Below are positions 12,299 through 24,081 of a stretch of 64,000 nt of DNA, one piece after another. Positions within the stretch are counted from its first letter, which is position 1, and each line of letters starts with the position of its first letter. Origin of the DNA: Apostichopus japonicus (lineage: Eukaryota > Echinodermata > Holothuroidea > Aspidochirotida > Stichopodidae); assembly GCF_037975245.1 (NCBI RefSeq), contig NC_092575.1:24787841-24851840 (forward strand), given 5' to 3'. Position numbers and translations under genes: made by a program. Under the pieces are notes generated by a model. The model did no database searches. It saw only the letters and a list, made by a program, of their open reading frames with translations, and was not told where the DNA came from.

Positions 12299-15200
12299 AT
12301 GAAGCGAAGTCGCAGTCCCGGTGAAATGTTGCAAAACTTTGACGGTATTCCCACAAAGATACCAATACCTATACGGCAGAAATCTCCGGCTACACCCCGT
12401 ACTTACACATCTCAACCTAATCACGAGAACGATACGTTCTATTTGCTGAAAGAAATCAATGGTAATGATTGATACTGATAGCATATAAACGTTGAATATA
12501 GCCTAACGTTATGCCTAGCCAAATCTCCTGTTTAACTAAACGGTAAACCATACTTTAAATGAATTAACAACATTGGACTTAGGCATATAACCTTTTCCAA
12601 TGCAACTTTTGATCACATATATATAAGTGTTACTTCTTGTTAAAGGATTACTAGTAAAGCAAAGAACGAAGAAATATGTATAACTTAAGCCCAGATTAAC
12701 CAGCTGCCCCCAAAATAATTTTGAATATTTTGTCCTACGGCTATCTACATTACAGGTAGCCTCACAATATGTCTATTACAGTGTTAGAAACCTGTTATTA
12801 TTGACTGTAGTCTAGATATTGTTAGACATGTTGAATTCAGATCAAATGCTGGTCGTACTTGGCTGGCATATTTCATGATTAAGAGAGGGTTGTTTTAACC
12901 TTTAATCATAAGTCATAGTCGTACTGAACGTTGTATAGCATTGTGTTGCAGGTCGTGTACATACACAGGTAGTAAGAAGAACTGTAAATTGTTTGTTAGT
13001 AATTTCTACCATTTGGAGTAATGGTAATTTTTTTTTCTTTTTTTTTGGTATAGGACATGGGGTATTTTCTCTCCTTTTTTGGTTATTTTCATACCATATA
13101 CATGCTCATATATGTAATAATACAGTACAACCTTGACTCAAATACATTGGAGAAAAAGGACTGAAATCCTAACCTATGCTAGCCTTTTAAGCAATTTTAA
13201 ATTTCGATGCCAACCTATTATCAAATGGTATAAGTTAGTCTAGATTAAAGGCATTGAAGACTCGCCCCTAACCGCGTGTGATCATCTGAAAAAGTTAACT
13301 TTCCGTTGCTTGCAAGTGACGTTTTGTTCATGTCGCTACAAAATGCAGACAGTACAGTAATGAAACGTGATACCTTGTTATCTTTAGCTGGACCTGAGAT
13401 GTCCATCACTGTATTGTTTGTACACTGTGCTGTGTGTATTGACCGCAGCTGTATGTACTGACTATACACTAGTGTCTAATTACCGATGGTAGCAAGCTGT
13501 GTGTGTGTATTTTCGCGATCGATGGTGGTGTTTAACACTTCTGTTACATCTCATTCAAAACTAGGTCAGATTACCGGCATTAGACGTTTCTTTTTGCGCG
13601 AGTCTTCACACCCTTTAAAACACACCTGGAACAAGCAGGACATGATCCCTGACTTGAGTTAAACAAGAGTTTAAGTGCAAAGAAGCACACTTAGTTGCAT
13701 TTATCAAAACTTCTGAGAGATCTATCAAGCATGGTTGTCATAATAAATAATATAATGAAAATCTTTGTGTTCACAAGTTTCCATACAGTATGAACTGTAC
13801 AGTAGTAACATGTATGTATGTATGTATGTATGTATGTATGTATGTATGTATGTATGTATGTATGTATGTATGTATGTATGTATGTATGTATGTATGTATG
13901 TATGTATGTATGTATGTATGTATGTATGTATGTATGTATGTATGTATGTATGTATGTATGTATGTATGTATGTATGTATGTATGTATGTATGTATGTATG
14001 TATGTATGTATGTATGTATGTATGTATGTATGTATGTATGTATGTATGTATGTATGTATGTATGTATGTATGTATGTATGTATGTATGTATGTATGTATG
14101 TATGTATGTATGTATGTATGTATGTATGTATGTATGTATGTATGTATGTATGTATGTATGTATGTATGTATGTATGTATGTATGTATGTATGTATGTATG
14201 TATGTATGTATGTATGTATGTATGTATGTATGTATGTATGTATGTATGTATGTATGTATGTATGTATGTATGTATGTATGTATGTATGTATGTATGTATG
14301 TATGTATGTATGTATGTATGTATGTATGTATGTATGTATGTATGTATGTATGTATGTATGTATGTATGTATGTATGTATGTATGTATGTATGTATGTATG
14401 TATGTATGTATGTATGTATAGTGATCTTCCCGCAAGCAGGAACTCGCGAAAGAAGCCATGGAGGCTTATAGACTCGCAAGCTGACCGTAGCCAATCTCTC
14501 GGCACACATCCATTTAACGTCCATGTTGGGAAGTTGTTATTGAACAACACCCTTGCCAGACGACACACATTGCTGTCGGCGGGGAATCGAACCGGGGATC
14601 TCATGACTGGGAGACGCCGGCGTTAACCACTAGGCTATACACTCCGCCCATAAAATGAGGAGGAGGGTAGTATTACTGACCTTTGGTATTGATTATCAAG
14701 CAATCCTTGTTACTGAGTTTATTCTTGGTTGTAATACTCTCAGTGATGTCGATACTGCATTGTGATTATCAATGAGTTATTTTTTAATGTGTTTTACAAA
14801 GTTTCCTCTCACGGTTTTGTAAACATTTTTTCATCTTTCTAGTTGAGAAAACTCAAGTGACCGGAGAGCAAAATCTGATTAATCACTTTGGCCTACAGCA
14901 CAGCTATGATAAATTTTCCACCAAGAAGGTCAAGGAGCAGTTGAGTGCTTTCCTTCCAGGACTACCAGGTTTGTTGACTAAGTTGTACAAAATTATATCT
15001 TCTTTTCAGTGGAAAGCAGGCAGGCAGTGTTTGATTGGAGGAATTAGAACAAACTAATAAAGAGTGATATAATGTGTTTGGGTTCCATATAAGTTGAATC
15101 AGCCTCTGTTATGCGTGCCACAGTGTCTTCTTTTAGCAAAATCTAAGAAGCTATGTCTTTTTCATTCTGAAGATTGCAAAACATTAGAGTCCATGGTACT

Positions 15201-18200
15201 TAAGTCACAAGATCCACTTAAAGGTCTGCTGTATAGACCCCCAACTATGGCACGTTATCATGGGAAAGTTTCTTGAGATTACGTAATCCACCTGCCGTGG
15301 TCGTAAAACGACCTCTTTTCACCAATTGGTCTGCAACGCCTGCAATATCCTGCCACATAAAAGACCCCTGTATGAGGGTCTTTGTGAACCCTGTATGTTT
15401 CACTACACTGTAGACATGAACATATTTCCACACAGTGTTTACACAAAGAGCCTAACAGTGCTAAGAAGCTATGCAGGCTAATTTTAGCTCATGAGGTCGA
15501 TTTACGACTGTGGCAGGTAGATTATATCATCACAAAACTTTCCTAGCTACAGCGTGCTAAAATTGGAGCCAATAAAGCAGATCTTTAAGCGTTCATGAGT
15601 TCTCCATTACGTAGTTAGAAAATAACAAAGTAACAGCAAAGAACTGATGGGAAACTATGCTAACAAACCTGAAAGAGCAAAGAAATATTTGGCTAGAACA
15701 GGATTTGAACCCGTGACCTCTGTTGGAAGGAAAGTGTTTTATTGGAGACAAAATTCAAAGCCTTCAAGAATTGCTTTGCAAAATTTGGACATTAAATTAT
15801 TCGCTGAGACTTGTAGCAAGTTTAAAGCATGCTCTACCAACTAAGTTATCCCGTCCATACTTGGTGGTGATACTTACCTTTATAGCCATTTCTTTACCCG
15901 CTCCGATAATTATGAGAGACAAAACTACCAGGAAAGTGGTATGAAGACCCAGGGAATAATTTATCCAGTATCGCATCACAAAATGCTTTCCAGAATGGTC
16001 AAATTGCTATACAAGTCCAAAGATGTATAGCAGTTGTTTGCAAAAGAACGAAATGGTTTTATTGGAGACAAAATTCAAAGCCTTTAAGAACTGCTATGCA
16101 AAATTATTAAATTATTCGCTGAGACTTGTAGCAAGTTTATAGCATTCTAATATTTGAGTTCAATATTGAAGAGCTTTCACACTTGATTTTTTGCTGGATA
16201 ACTTAAAGGATGGCAACTTGCTTTATACTCTTATCACTAGCTTTTATACATTGTTTAGCATATTTGATAAGGAATTTGTCTATCTCAACTTTTTTTTTAC
16301 CCAACAAAAGTCCTTAACTTGCCTTTACCACTAAATGTGATGTCACTGTAGGATTGAAAATTGGCAGTGCTGTACAGTACATGTGTGGCCACTACGTCAC
16401 ATATTGAGGGAATCCATATCTACTTAGTTTATCATGTTTGCACTGTTTTGACATTGAACTCAAATATTACCAGATGATCGCCGTGATCTAGTACCCACTT
16501 CAGCATAACCCACCGGAAGCAAAGTATTGGGAAATTAACATTTTGGTACCGATGAATCAGTCTTCATCTGCTAATAGACTGTACATAGTACTGCTGACCA
16601 ATATACTGATGGCAACTTCGATAGCTAAGTATAATGGTCAGTTATTGTGAGTTAACTTAAGGTTTTGCCCTCAAGACTACGCGTAGGCATGATCAAGGGA
16701 AAGAACATTAAGATCAGCCCTAACTGGATCAACACCCTCTGGGGCCCCTGTGGCACTGTATGCTTGCCCTCTCACCTCTGCCAAACTAGGTCAAACAGAT
16801 ACTACCCCTAGAGACGTTCATGTAGGCCCCTTGACCTGTGAGACCACTTGACCATGGGGCCTTAGTTACTTGCACATTTGCGTATTGAATTATCTGGCTC
16901 TGGATCTGAACTTGATAGGAATGATCAAGGCTGATCAAGATTCAGTAAACTGAAATAAAACTTATCTAGCAAGAAATGGGACCTGTAGGCAGATGACTGT
17001 GAGATATTACTTAGCTTTGCTGTGTTATTTCTACAGGTAGGATAGATACACCAGGTGTACAGGACAACAGCAGTCTCCAATCGGTCATCGAGAAACCTCC
17101 CATCGGAGGAAAGCCCCTAATACCATTGACCGGTCCAATGCTATCTGGGTTCAAGCTCCATCCAGGACCCGTAAGTGTAAAACTAAACTTTTATCTCCTG
17201 GTAAGAAATCTGTCAACTAACTTGATAGCAGTTTAAAACTGAAAGTGAATTAATTTGGATTGGAGCTACTTCTCCTAAAAAGAAAATAGGGGAGTCACCC
17301 ACAAAGTTTGTGCATAGATGATTTCAGGATAATCTTAAAGGAAGAAATTTGTGTGCAGTATGCAAGGCTTAAGTGACTTTTGGTGAAACGATGAGAATTA
17401 TTAGTTAAATCACATGTTAAGCTTGAGGATCTGGGTTCTTTTTGATTATTTAGACTTTACTCTAAATGCCCAAACGGTCTTACTGGATTGAATATTTGCA
17501 AAATGGCACTGAAATTAGTCCATACGTCCTGACAACATGAGACTTCAATGGCAAAAAACTGTTTAGTGAAGCTTATCAATCCAGATCAAAATAAGTAAGG
17601 AATTAGTCTCCATGTCTCAATGGAATTGTAAAAAATTGAATATGCTTTTTCTCTTTTTATAGCTTTAAAGATTTTGAAATGCTTAAAATATATTTACTGT
17701 TACATTTCATTGATGCTAATGTGAAGATGAAGATGTTCATTACTGTCTCCTTGAAATAGGTCCCCGATCATCTCAAATGGCTTCATAGTCAACCACCGAA
17801 GAAACAAAAGAGGAAAAAACAAAAGAGAGATTTTGGACCACCAGAGGCAGATCCTGGAGTTGGTGGAGGTAAGTTGGTATTACAATAAATGTAAAGACAA
17901 CCAAACTAGAAAAAATTTTAATTGATAAGAGTCTGTGAGTCATTTGTATCTATGGAATGAAAAATGATTTTAATAAATAAGTTTAATGTTATTTGTCATA
18001 CAATGCATTTTTCAATTCACACTGATAGTGCATGAATCCAAGTTCCACTTTATGTGAAAAGTGGCCACTGGTTCATCTACATTTTTTGGTGGAACCAGGT
18101 GCAACTTGAGAGCTACTTTAAGGTTTGAAAAGTCAGAGTGCCTTTTGCCCCTGGTCTACTCTCCACCCAGGCCCCTCCTCAAACCTTAGCAGGATCTACT

Positions 18201-19688
18201 AGAAATCATACATCATTATTACATTAGCGATGGTATGTTAGCATTTCCTCAAACAATATTTTACATACAATGTCTAATACTGTATTTTTTGTATTAAAAT
18301 CTGTTTCCAACTTTATTGCTGTTGTTTCCAAATCCCCCCCCCCCCCCACCCCTACAAATCTGATCCAATTTTCCATTGTTGTCTGTGATGTTTCGCAGGA
18401 TCCGAGGCAGGTGGAGACAGCTCAGACCGAGGGAAGAAAAGAAAAGACAACAAGAAAAAAGGAAAGAAAGACAAAAAGAAAAAGAAGGTAAGAGATAAGA
18501 GGGGTACAATTAGGTTCTTGGAAAATGATGCTGTCATCGTCATTATTATTAACCACTCTCTAGAACGTTTCAAAACACTACTGCTAGGGTAAAAGAGGGG
18601 TACAGTTAGGTCCTTGGAGGGTGAGGTAAGAGGGGTTGCCAGGTAGTAATTTATCAGGTATCGCATAGCAAAGAACTATGCAAAATTAGCAAATTGTTGA
18701 ACGAGTGGACAGATGTGAAGTGGTTTTCCAACCACACTGTTTTTTTTATAGAGAAAAAGAACCTTTATAGACAAAAAAAGATCATCTGAAACTGTTACAA
18801 TTAGTTTAAAGGATAAATGATACCCTGGGTGCTGTTTGATCCTTCGAGGATGATTATGGCATCACAAAATCAAATGCATTCATTGTGTGTGATGTCATCA
18901 TCAATTATTCTTTTTAATAAAAAATAAATAAATGAATAAAAAACAACATGGATCCAATGTCTATACTACAGTATAAATCTGTAATATTAGGTCTGAAATA
19001 CTTCCTAGAAGTGATCTGCATGATTATACTACCAATATGTGTGACAAGCTGATTATTTATTGATACCTTTTTATGAAAAATACGCGGAACTGATCCTCGA
19101 GAAGCACCACAAAACCCAACTATCATCTTGAGGTTACATGATATAGAGAGTTTTGATGAAGAATATCCCCCCCCCCCAAAAAAAAAAAAAAACAGCTAGG
19201 CAAATCTTGGAATGAAATGATATTACCTTAGTTAGATAACCCATTCACATACATTGGACTGAGAAAGGTAAATTGTGCATTTGCTACAGTCATATTAGGG
19301 GTGTACCTGAACATAGTTGAAATAGTCAAAGTTAAAAGAAAAATTATGCAAATTATCATAAGCTTAATTCACTTCTGCTCAAGATTCGACTTTGCATATT
19401 TTTTTAGGTCAAAGGAATGGTGACATGAAGATGTTAAATTTCTTGTGATGACCTTGACAATTTGCTTGGCTGGTTTAAGTTTATGTACTTCATTAATGTT
19501 ATGATCTAAAGTTCTATGCTATAACTTTGGAGCAGATTGAAAAAAAAAATGTATAATTCAAAATGATTCCCTTGTTCAAGTATGTTATACTGATATGTAC
19601 TGTCTTTATTGTTTTTCAGAACAAGTCCAGTCCAAAGCATGCTACTATAGGGGCAGCTCACACAGCAGGCGGACCAGGAAGGCCATGA
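12299..19688 (+). CDS. MED19: Mediator complex subunit 19
   Basis: Subunit of the Mediator head region, a nuclear co-activator bridging transcription factors and RNA polymerase II. Exons: 12299-12461, 14843-14968, 17037-17170, 17760-17868, 18399-18487 and 19620-19688. All have GT..AG borders, phases agree and the total is 690 nt (229 aa; the human protein is 244 aa). The family signature is clear: FYLLKEIN (residues 47-54), NLINHFGLQHSYDKF, KKVKEQLSAFLPGLPG, then DTPGVQDNSSLQSVIEKPPI and MLSGFKLHPGP. The tail is the usual Lys-rich, disordered segment (KKRKDNKKKGKKDKKKKK). The N-terminus lacks the Pro-rich stretch of the human protein and starts MKRSRSPGEM. An in-frame ATG at 12176 would add a Trp/Cys-rich leader and is less likely. 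Introns 1 and 2 carry transposons and SINE-derived sequence. Confidence 0.95.
12485..13240 (+). other. First part of MED19 intron 1
   Basis: Unremarkable AT-rich intron sequence up to the TTAA-flanked MITE; a short T-rich run lies at 13028-13047. Confidence 0.6.
13245..13618. mobile_element. TTAA-flanked MITE, copy 1 of 3
   Basis: Left end TTAAAGGCATTGAAGACTCG and right end CGAGTCTTCACACCCTTTAA form an imperfect inverted repeat of about 20 bp, and both outer ends contain TTAA. Two related copies lie at 22094-22464 and 26771-27144 with the same length of about 374 bp. TTAA duplications are typical of piggyBac-type transposases, but the family assignment is inference. The element lies in MED19 intron 1. 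Confidence 0.8.
13811..14420 (+). repeat. (TATG)n microsatellite, about 152 copies
   Basis: An uninterrupted tetranucleotide tract of about 610 bp that leaves several frames open on both strands (Tyr-Val-Cys-Met and Tyr-Ile-His-Thr repeats). These ORFs are artefacts of a stop-free 12-base cycle. It directly abuts the 3' end of a minus-strand SINE and lies inside MED19 intron 1. Confidence 0.97.
14421..14650 (-). repeat. tRNA-derived SINE whose tail is the (CATA)n tract
   Basis: On the minus strand an A-box-like TATAGCCTAGTGGTTAACG (near 14622-14640) precedes a B-box-like CCCCGGTTCGATTCCCC (14581-14597). A tRNA-unrelated body of about 150 bp follows, then the tetranucleotide array. Confidence 0.75.
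15262..15544. mobile_element. MITE with about 50-bp terminal inverted repeats
   Basis: The left arm 15262-15315 and the right arm 15493-15544 are inverted copies sharing GGAAAGTTT, CACCTGCC / ACCTGCC, GTCGTAAA.CGACCTC. The element is about 283 bp and non-coding, within MED19 intron 2. The target duplication was not resolved. Confidence 0.6.
15683..15862 (-). repeat. tRNA-like sequence with the anticodon arm replaced by about 110 bp
   Basis: The minus strand reads ATAACTTAGTTGGTAGAGC (D-arm and A box), then about 110 bp of unrelated sequence, then AGGTCACGGGTTCAAATCC (T-arm and B box). The insert has a second, diverged copy without tRNA parts at 16058-16145. It is probably SINE-derived, not a functional tRNA. 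Confidence 0.5.
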
Positions 19689-20329
19689 GAAACTACAATA
19701 GGCTATTGTACAATACATCCCTCTGTCGGATGTTTACTTAGATGCCTCTGACAGGTGCTCGAAGGAGAAAACTTGGAACGTGGTACCTGGTTGGTGATGA
19801 TGGTGATGTTTTCATGTGGACTGAATGCACTGAATGTGTCAAGAAAGCATTTTATTGGAATTACAAAAGTTCTTCTGGAAGAGAATTGAAGCAGAACTGT
19901 CTGTTCTATCATGAGGACTGTCAAGTATTGTGAATGGATTCGATATATAATGAGAAATAAGGAAAGGGAAGTGTTTAATAGTCACCTTTTCCCAGTACAT
20001 TTAAGTAGCCAATGGCACTGCAGATCAACTTCTCACCGCTGGAGACACTCCGAACATGAACTTGCTTGTCGTTCGAATGTCGTAAATGATCATGGAAGTC
20101 TGTTACTGATTTCAAAATGAAGCATCGACTCTTCGCATTGACATACCACACTCATGATTAATGGAGGTATCTTGCCTTGCCTACTTTGCATATAAGAATC
20201 GGGCTGAAGTTGGTACTGCTATAAGCTTTAGGTAGTTATTTCCTTTTCAGACAGAAAGGAAATCTTTGTACCAAATATTGATGCAGTAAAAACTTGAGTG
20301 AATTTTGTTGAAAAGTGGAATATGGGTAT

Positions 20330-21190
20330 GTACTCCAACCAGCTGATATGTACGGCAACCAGCTACTATGTACAGCAACTATGTACAGCAAGCAGCTACA
20401 ATGTATGGCAAGCAGCTACTATGTACAGCAACCAGCTACTATGTACGGCAACCAGCTACTATGTACGGCAACCAGCTACTGATGTATGGCAACCAGCTTC
20501 TATGTACAGCAGCTATGTACGGCAACCAGCTACTGATGTATGGCAACCAGCTTCTATGTACAGCAACTATGTATGGCAACCAGCTACTATGTATGGCAAC
20601 CAGCTACTATGTACTGCAACCAGCTACTATGTACAGTAACCAGCTACTATGTACGGCAACCAGCTACTATGTACTCCAACCAGCTGATATGTACGGCAAC
20701 CAGCTACTATGTACAGCAACTATGTACGGCAACCAGCTACTACGTACGGCAACCAGCTACTATGTACGGCAACCAGCTACTATGTACTCCAACCAGCTGA
20801 TATGTATGGCAACCAGCTACTATGTACGGCAACCAGCTACTATGTACAGCAAGTATGTACGGCAACCAGCTACTATGTACGGCAACCAGCTACTGTGTAT
20901 GGCAACCAGCTACTATGTACTCCAACCAGCAACTATGTACAGCAACCAGCTACTATGTACAGCAACTATGTACGGCAACCAGCTACTCTGTATGGCAACC
21001 AGCTACTGTGTACAGCAACCAGCTACTGTGTATGGCAACCAGCTACTATGTACTCCAACCAGCTACTATGTACAGCAACCAGCTACTATGTACTCCAACC
21101 AGCAACTATGTACAGCAACCAGCTACTATGTATGGCAACTAGCTACTATGTACAGCAACCAACTACTATGTACGGCAACCAGCTACTTGA
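20330..21190 (+). repeat. Minisatellite, 20-bp unit, about 40 copies
   Basis: Tandem array of ACTATGTACGGCAACCAGCT with sporadic 13-bp short units (ACTATGTACAGCA). Because 20 is not divisible by 3 and the unit lacks stops in the three plus frames, all three stay open for long stretches. It starts about 640 bp after the MED19 stop codon and could lie in the 3' UTR. No real gene is implied. Confidence 0.93.
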
Positions 21191-22093
21191 AGTTGGCAAT
21201 GCTGTTTCAGTTTTCAGAGTTACCGATCCATCCTGGGGTCTGACCAACAATGCTGTCCATAGAGGCTGAGGACAGCCACTATAAACCACTTATATTCTGT
21301 GGTGTGAGGACACATTCTCCCAGGTTGGCAGTAAAGCAATATTTGGGTTAAATGACAATTCAGTTTTATAGGAGACCATATTTGAAAGTTCTTTTATTTT
21401 GTATATTTCATTTTGGATATTGTGAGAGGTCATGGATCTACATCAGCTTCCGACAACATCCCAGATTAACTTCCCCACATTTTGAAAGAAATATGAAGCA
21501 TATCCTCTGCCATCTGCAGGGTGTGATAAAAAAAAGAATGCATTATAGCACAGCAAGAATGTTTCAGTATGATGTCCCTCAACAAGTTTTCGGATTTGCA
21601 TAAATCTCAAATACAGTTGAACAGTCATAATGACTCAATCATCAGTTCTGAAATTAGTGAAAAATCTGTCACAAATCTACAAGATGTGTTTCTCACTCAT
21701 ACAGATTACAGTTATTTGACATCTCAGTTTGTGCTACTGGATGCAAAGACTTTGAAGTGGTTTCGCTTTATCTGTTATGTTGAGATATTAATCATGCATA
21801 TTCAATGATTTATGTAAATATGTCAAATATAAAAAGAGAGAAACAATGTCATAGATATTGAATATTTATTGCCTTATTGTCATTCCTTTCCAGAAAGTGT
21901 TTACCATGAATCATAAATACACAAGAAGGCAGTTGTTATGGATAACTGTTGCAAAGATAAATATTAATCCAAACTAGTATTGATAATTCACCGTTAAACA
22001 TCATCTCACCACTGCCATATCCTGAACCCTCCCACCCCCATCTACTATGAAGTTAGCCAGTCCTATTTGAGATCAATAGATTATCTCTCTATC

Positions 22094-22464
22094 TTACAGG
22101 CATTGAAGACTTGCCCCAAACCATGTGCCGCCCTCTGAAAAAAGTTAACTTTCCGTTTCTTTGCAAGTGAAGTTTTCTTCTTGTCGCTGCAAAATGCAGA
22201 CAGTTATGAAAGGTGATACCTTAATTGTTATCTTTGATCTGGATCTGAGATGTCCATCACTGCTATGTACACTGTGTTGTGGCTATCGACCATAGCTGCA
22301 TGTATTGACTGTGCACTAGTGTCTAATTACCGATGGTAGCAAGCTGTGTGTGTATTTTCTGGGATCGATGGTGGGGTCTAACACTTCTGTTAGACCTCAT
22401 TCGAAACTAGGTCAGATTACCGGCATCAGATGGTTCTTTGTGCGCGAGTCTTCACACCCTTTAA
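22094..22464. mobile_element. TTAA-flanked MITE, copy 2 of 3
   Basis: Same family as 13245-13618: AGGCATTGAAGACTTGCCCC at the left, CGAGTCTTCACACCCTTTAA at the right. The left TTAA has decayed to TTAC. Confidence 0.78.
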
Positions 22465-23875
22465 TCACTTCCTTTTCACATCTTTCGTTCCTCAACTTCC
22501 TTTTACATATCTTCAGTTTTGTGGGGCCAATAAAATGCAAGGATCAACAACTCTGGATCAATTCTTACAAGGTAGAGAAGAAAATGTAAAGCTACCAGTT
22601 CCAAGTAACCATTACCAGAAAATTGTGTTCAAAGAGGCAAGGGAGTGTGGGACAGATTAGGGCTAAGTTGATGGGGATGCTCCTTGAACATATGGGATGA
22701 AGAATAATGTAAAATTATGATATTTCTGTATATATTTTAGGAAAACATGAAGATTGCATGAAGGGGGCCAGGCAACCGGGTTGTCCTTGAGGGCCTGACC
22801 TTGTCTGTCCAGCTCATAAACTCATAAATATGTTCTGAATATATATATATATATATATCCTGGTCACCATAATGACAAAATAAGAGTTGTCAATAATTAC
22901 AAATAAATACCTTAACTTAAATAAATGATAACATTGACATGAAGTATTAATTTAGTCTGATTGAAACCAGTACTTTTGATCCATCCTTCAGCTATTTAAT
23001 TTGAAGGGGATTTGCACTCTTGTTGTGAATCCATATAAAATGACCGAGAAACGAAAGATGTAAAAATTTAAAAAATATATCTAAATATGGATCACAATGA
23101 AAGTTATAATTAACACAAAAGTGGGGGGGGGGGAGGGGGGGAAGGAAGTCTCAAAGCAAAACTTTTCACTGCTAACAGAAGCTTTCATTCCTGAGAAAAG
23201 ATTCAAATTTGTTACTTTTTTATGTCCAAATTGTTTGGATCAACAACATCAAAGTTGCAAGGTGAGAGAAGAAGGAAAAAGAAATGCTGAATTTAATGGA
23301 ACCTTTATTGCTTAGGTTGTTGATCATATTTCTAAACTTGTGTTCAAACAACATTGAACAATATTGTAATATTGACTTTTTTGTTCTCATGAGTAGACTT
23401 GATGACCTGATACTACCTGTGTTCAAACAATGTAACAAAATTGTTACATTGACTTTCGTCTTAATTCTCATGGGCAAGCTTGATGACCTAAAGACTACCG
23501 TAACGAGTTCATATATTTATCAAAATCGGGATTAGAAATCTGCGGAGTGTTTTAAAGATAATCTCCACCTCTTCTAATATTTGGCTTATAATGGATGATA
23601 ACTTACAAGAACAGCATACTCAATTCGAGGTAAAATGTAAGTAATCAGAAAACCTTATAATTTATCACATCTATCTTTAACTATGGAATGATGTTTGATA
23701 GCTCAGACCCAATAGATTATAACAGGAGAATGTTTTAGCTCATTATTGAATACAGGATCCCAAAGACATTTCTTGTGTATTAAAATCCACATTTAACCCT
23801 TTCACTACAGTCTTGATGAGATTTTAATGCAATGAGTCTCTGAGCATGAATGTTTTCTAAACCAATCTCTTTCTA

Positions 23876-23881
23876 TTTATT
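23876..23881 (-). terminator. Candidate PGAM5 polyadenylation signal
   Basis: AATAAA on the minus strand, about 200 bp beyond the PGAM5 stop codon. The call rests on motif and position only. Confidence 0.45.
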
Positions 23882-24081
23882 TGGATCCCAATGTAAGATC
23901 CGTTGATCCTGCACAATGAATGGCAAACACAACTTAAAACAAAGAAGACTAATAACTCATTTTGATCAACAACAACCTCAATGTGATGGACTTAACCTCT
24001 GGTGCAACAAAGGCATTCTAGGGTATATAGAAATGAATTGTGCATATATATATAGGATTTGCCTTTCATATTTCTATACCA

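Larger units (their letters stand above)
21250..24080. other. Intergenic region between MED19 and PGAM5
   Basis: The two genes are convergent here. Apart from the TTAA MITE (22094-22464), a short (TA)n at 22840-22858, G-rich runs at 23123-23144 and a diverged duplication of about 80 bp at 23335-23500, no gene is supported. Confidence 0.5.

Noticed and set aside
13691-14626. Six long ORFs of Tyr-Ile-His-Thr or Tyr-Val-Cys-Met repeats
   Set aside because: Produced by a stop-free tetranucleotide repeat read in several frames on both strands.
14581-14640. Functional tRNA gene
   Set aside because: A and B boxes are present but there is no intact cloverleaf or terminator; the sequence continues into a SINE body.
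19742-19933. Separate small gene after MED19
   Set aside because: Starts 53 bp after the MED19 stop and has no splice or family signal; it is more likely MED19 3' UTR.
20298-21269. Overlapping ORFs of up to 291 aa rich in Tyr, Asn, Gln and Leu
   Set aside because: Products of the 20-bp minisatellite; no start context, family motif or splice sites.
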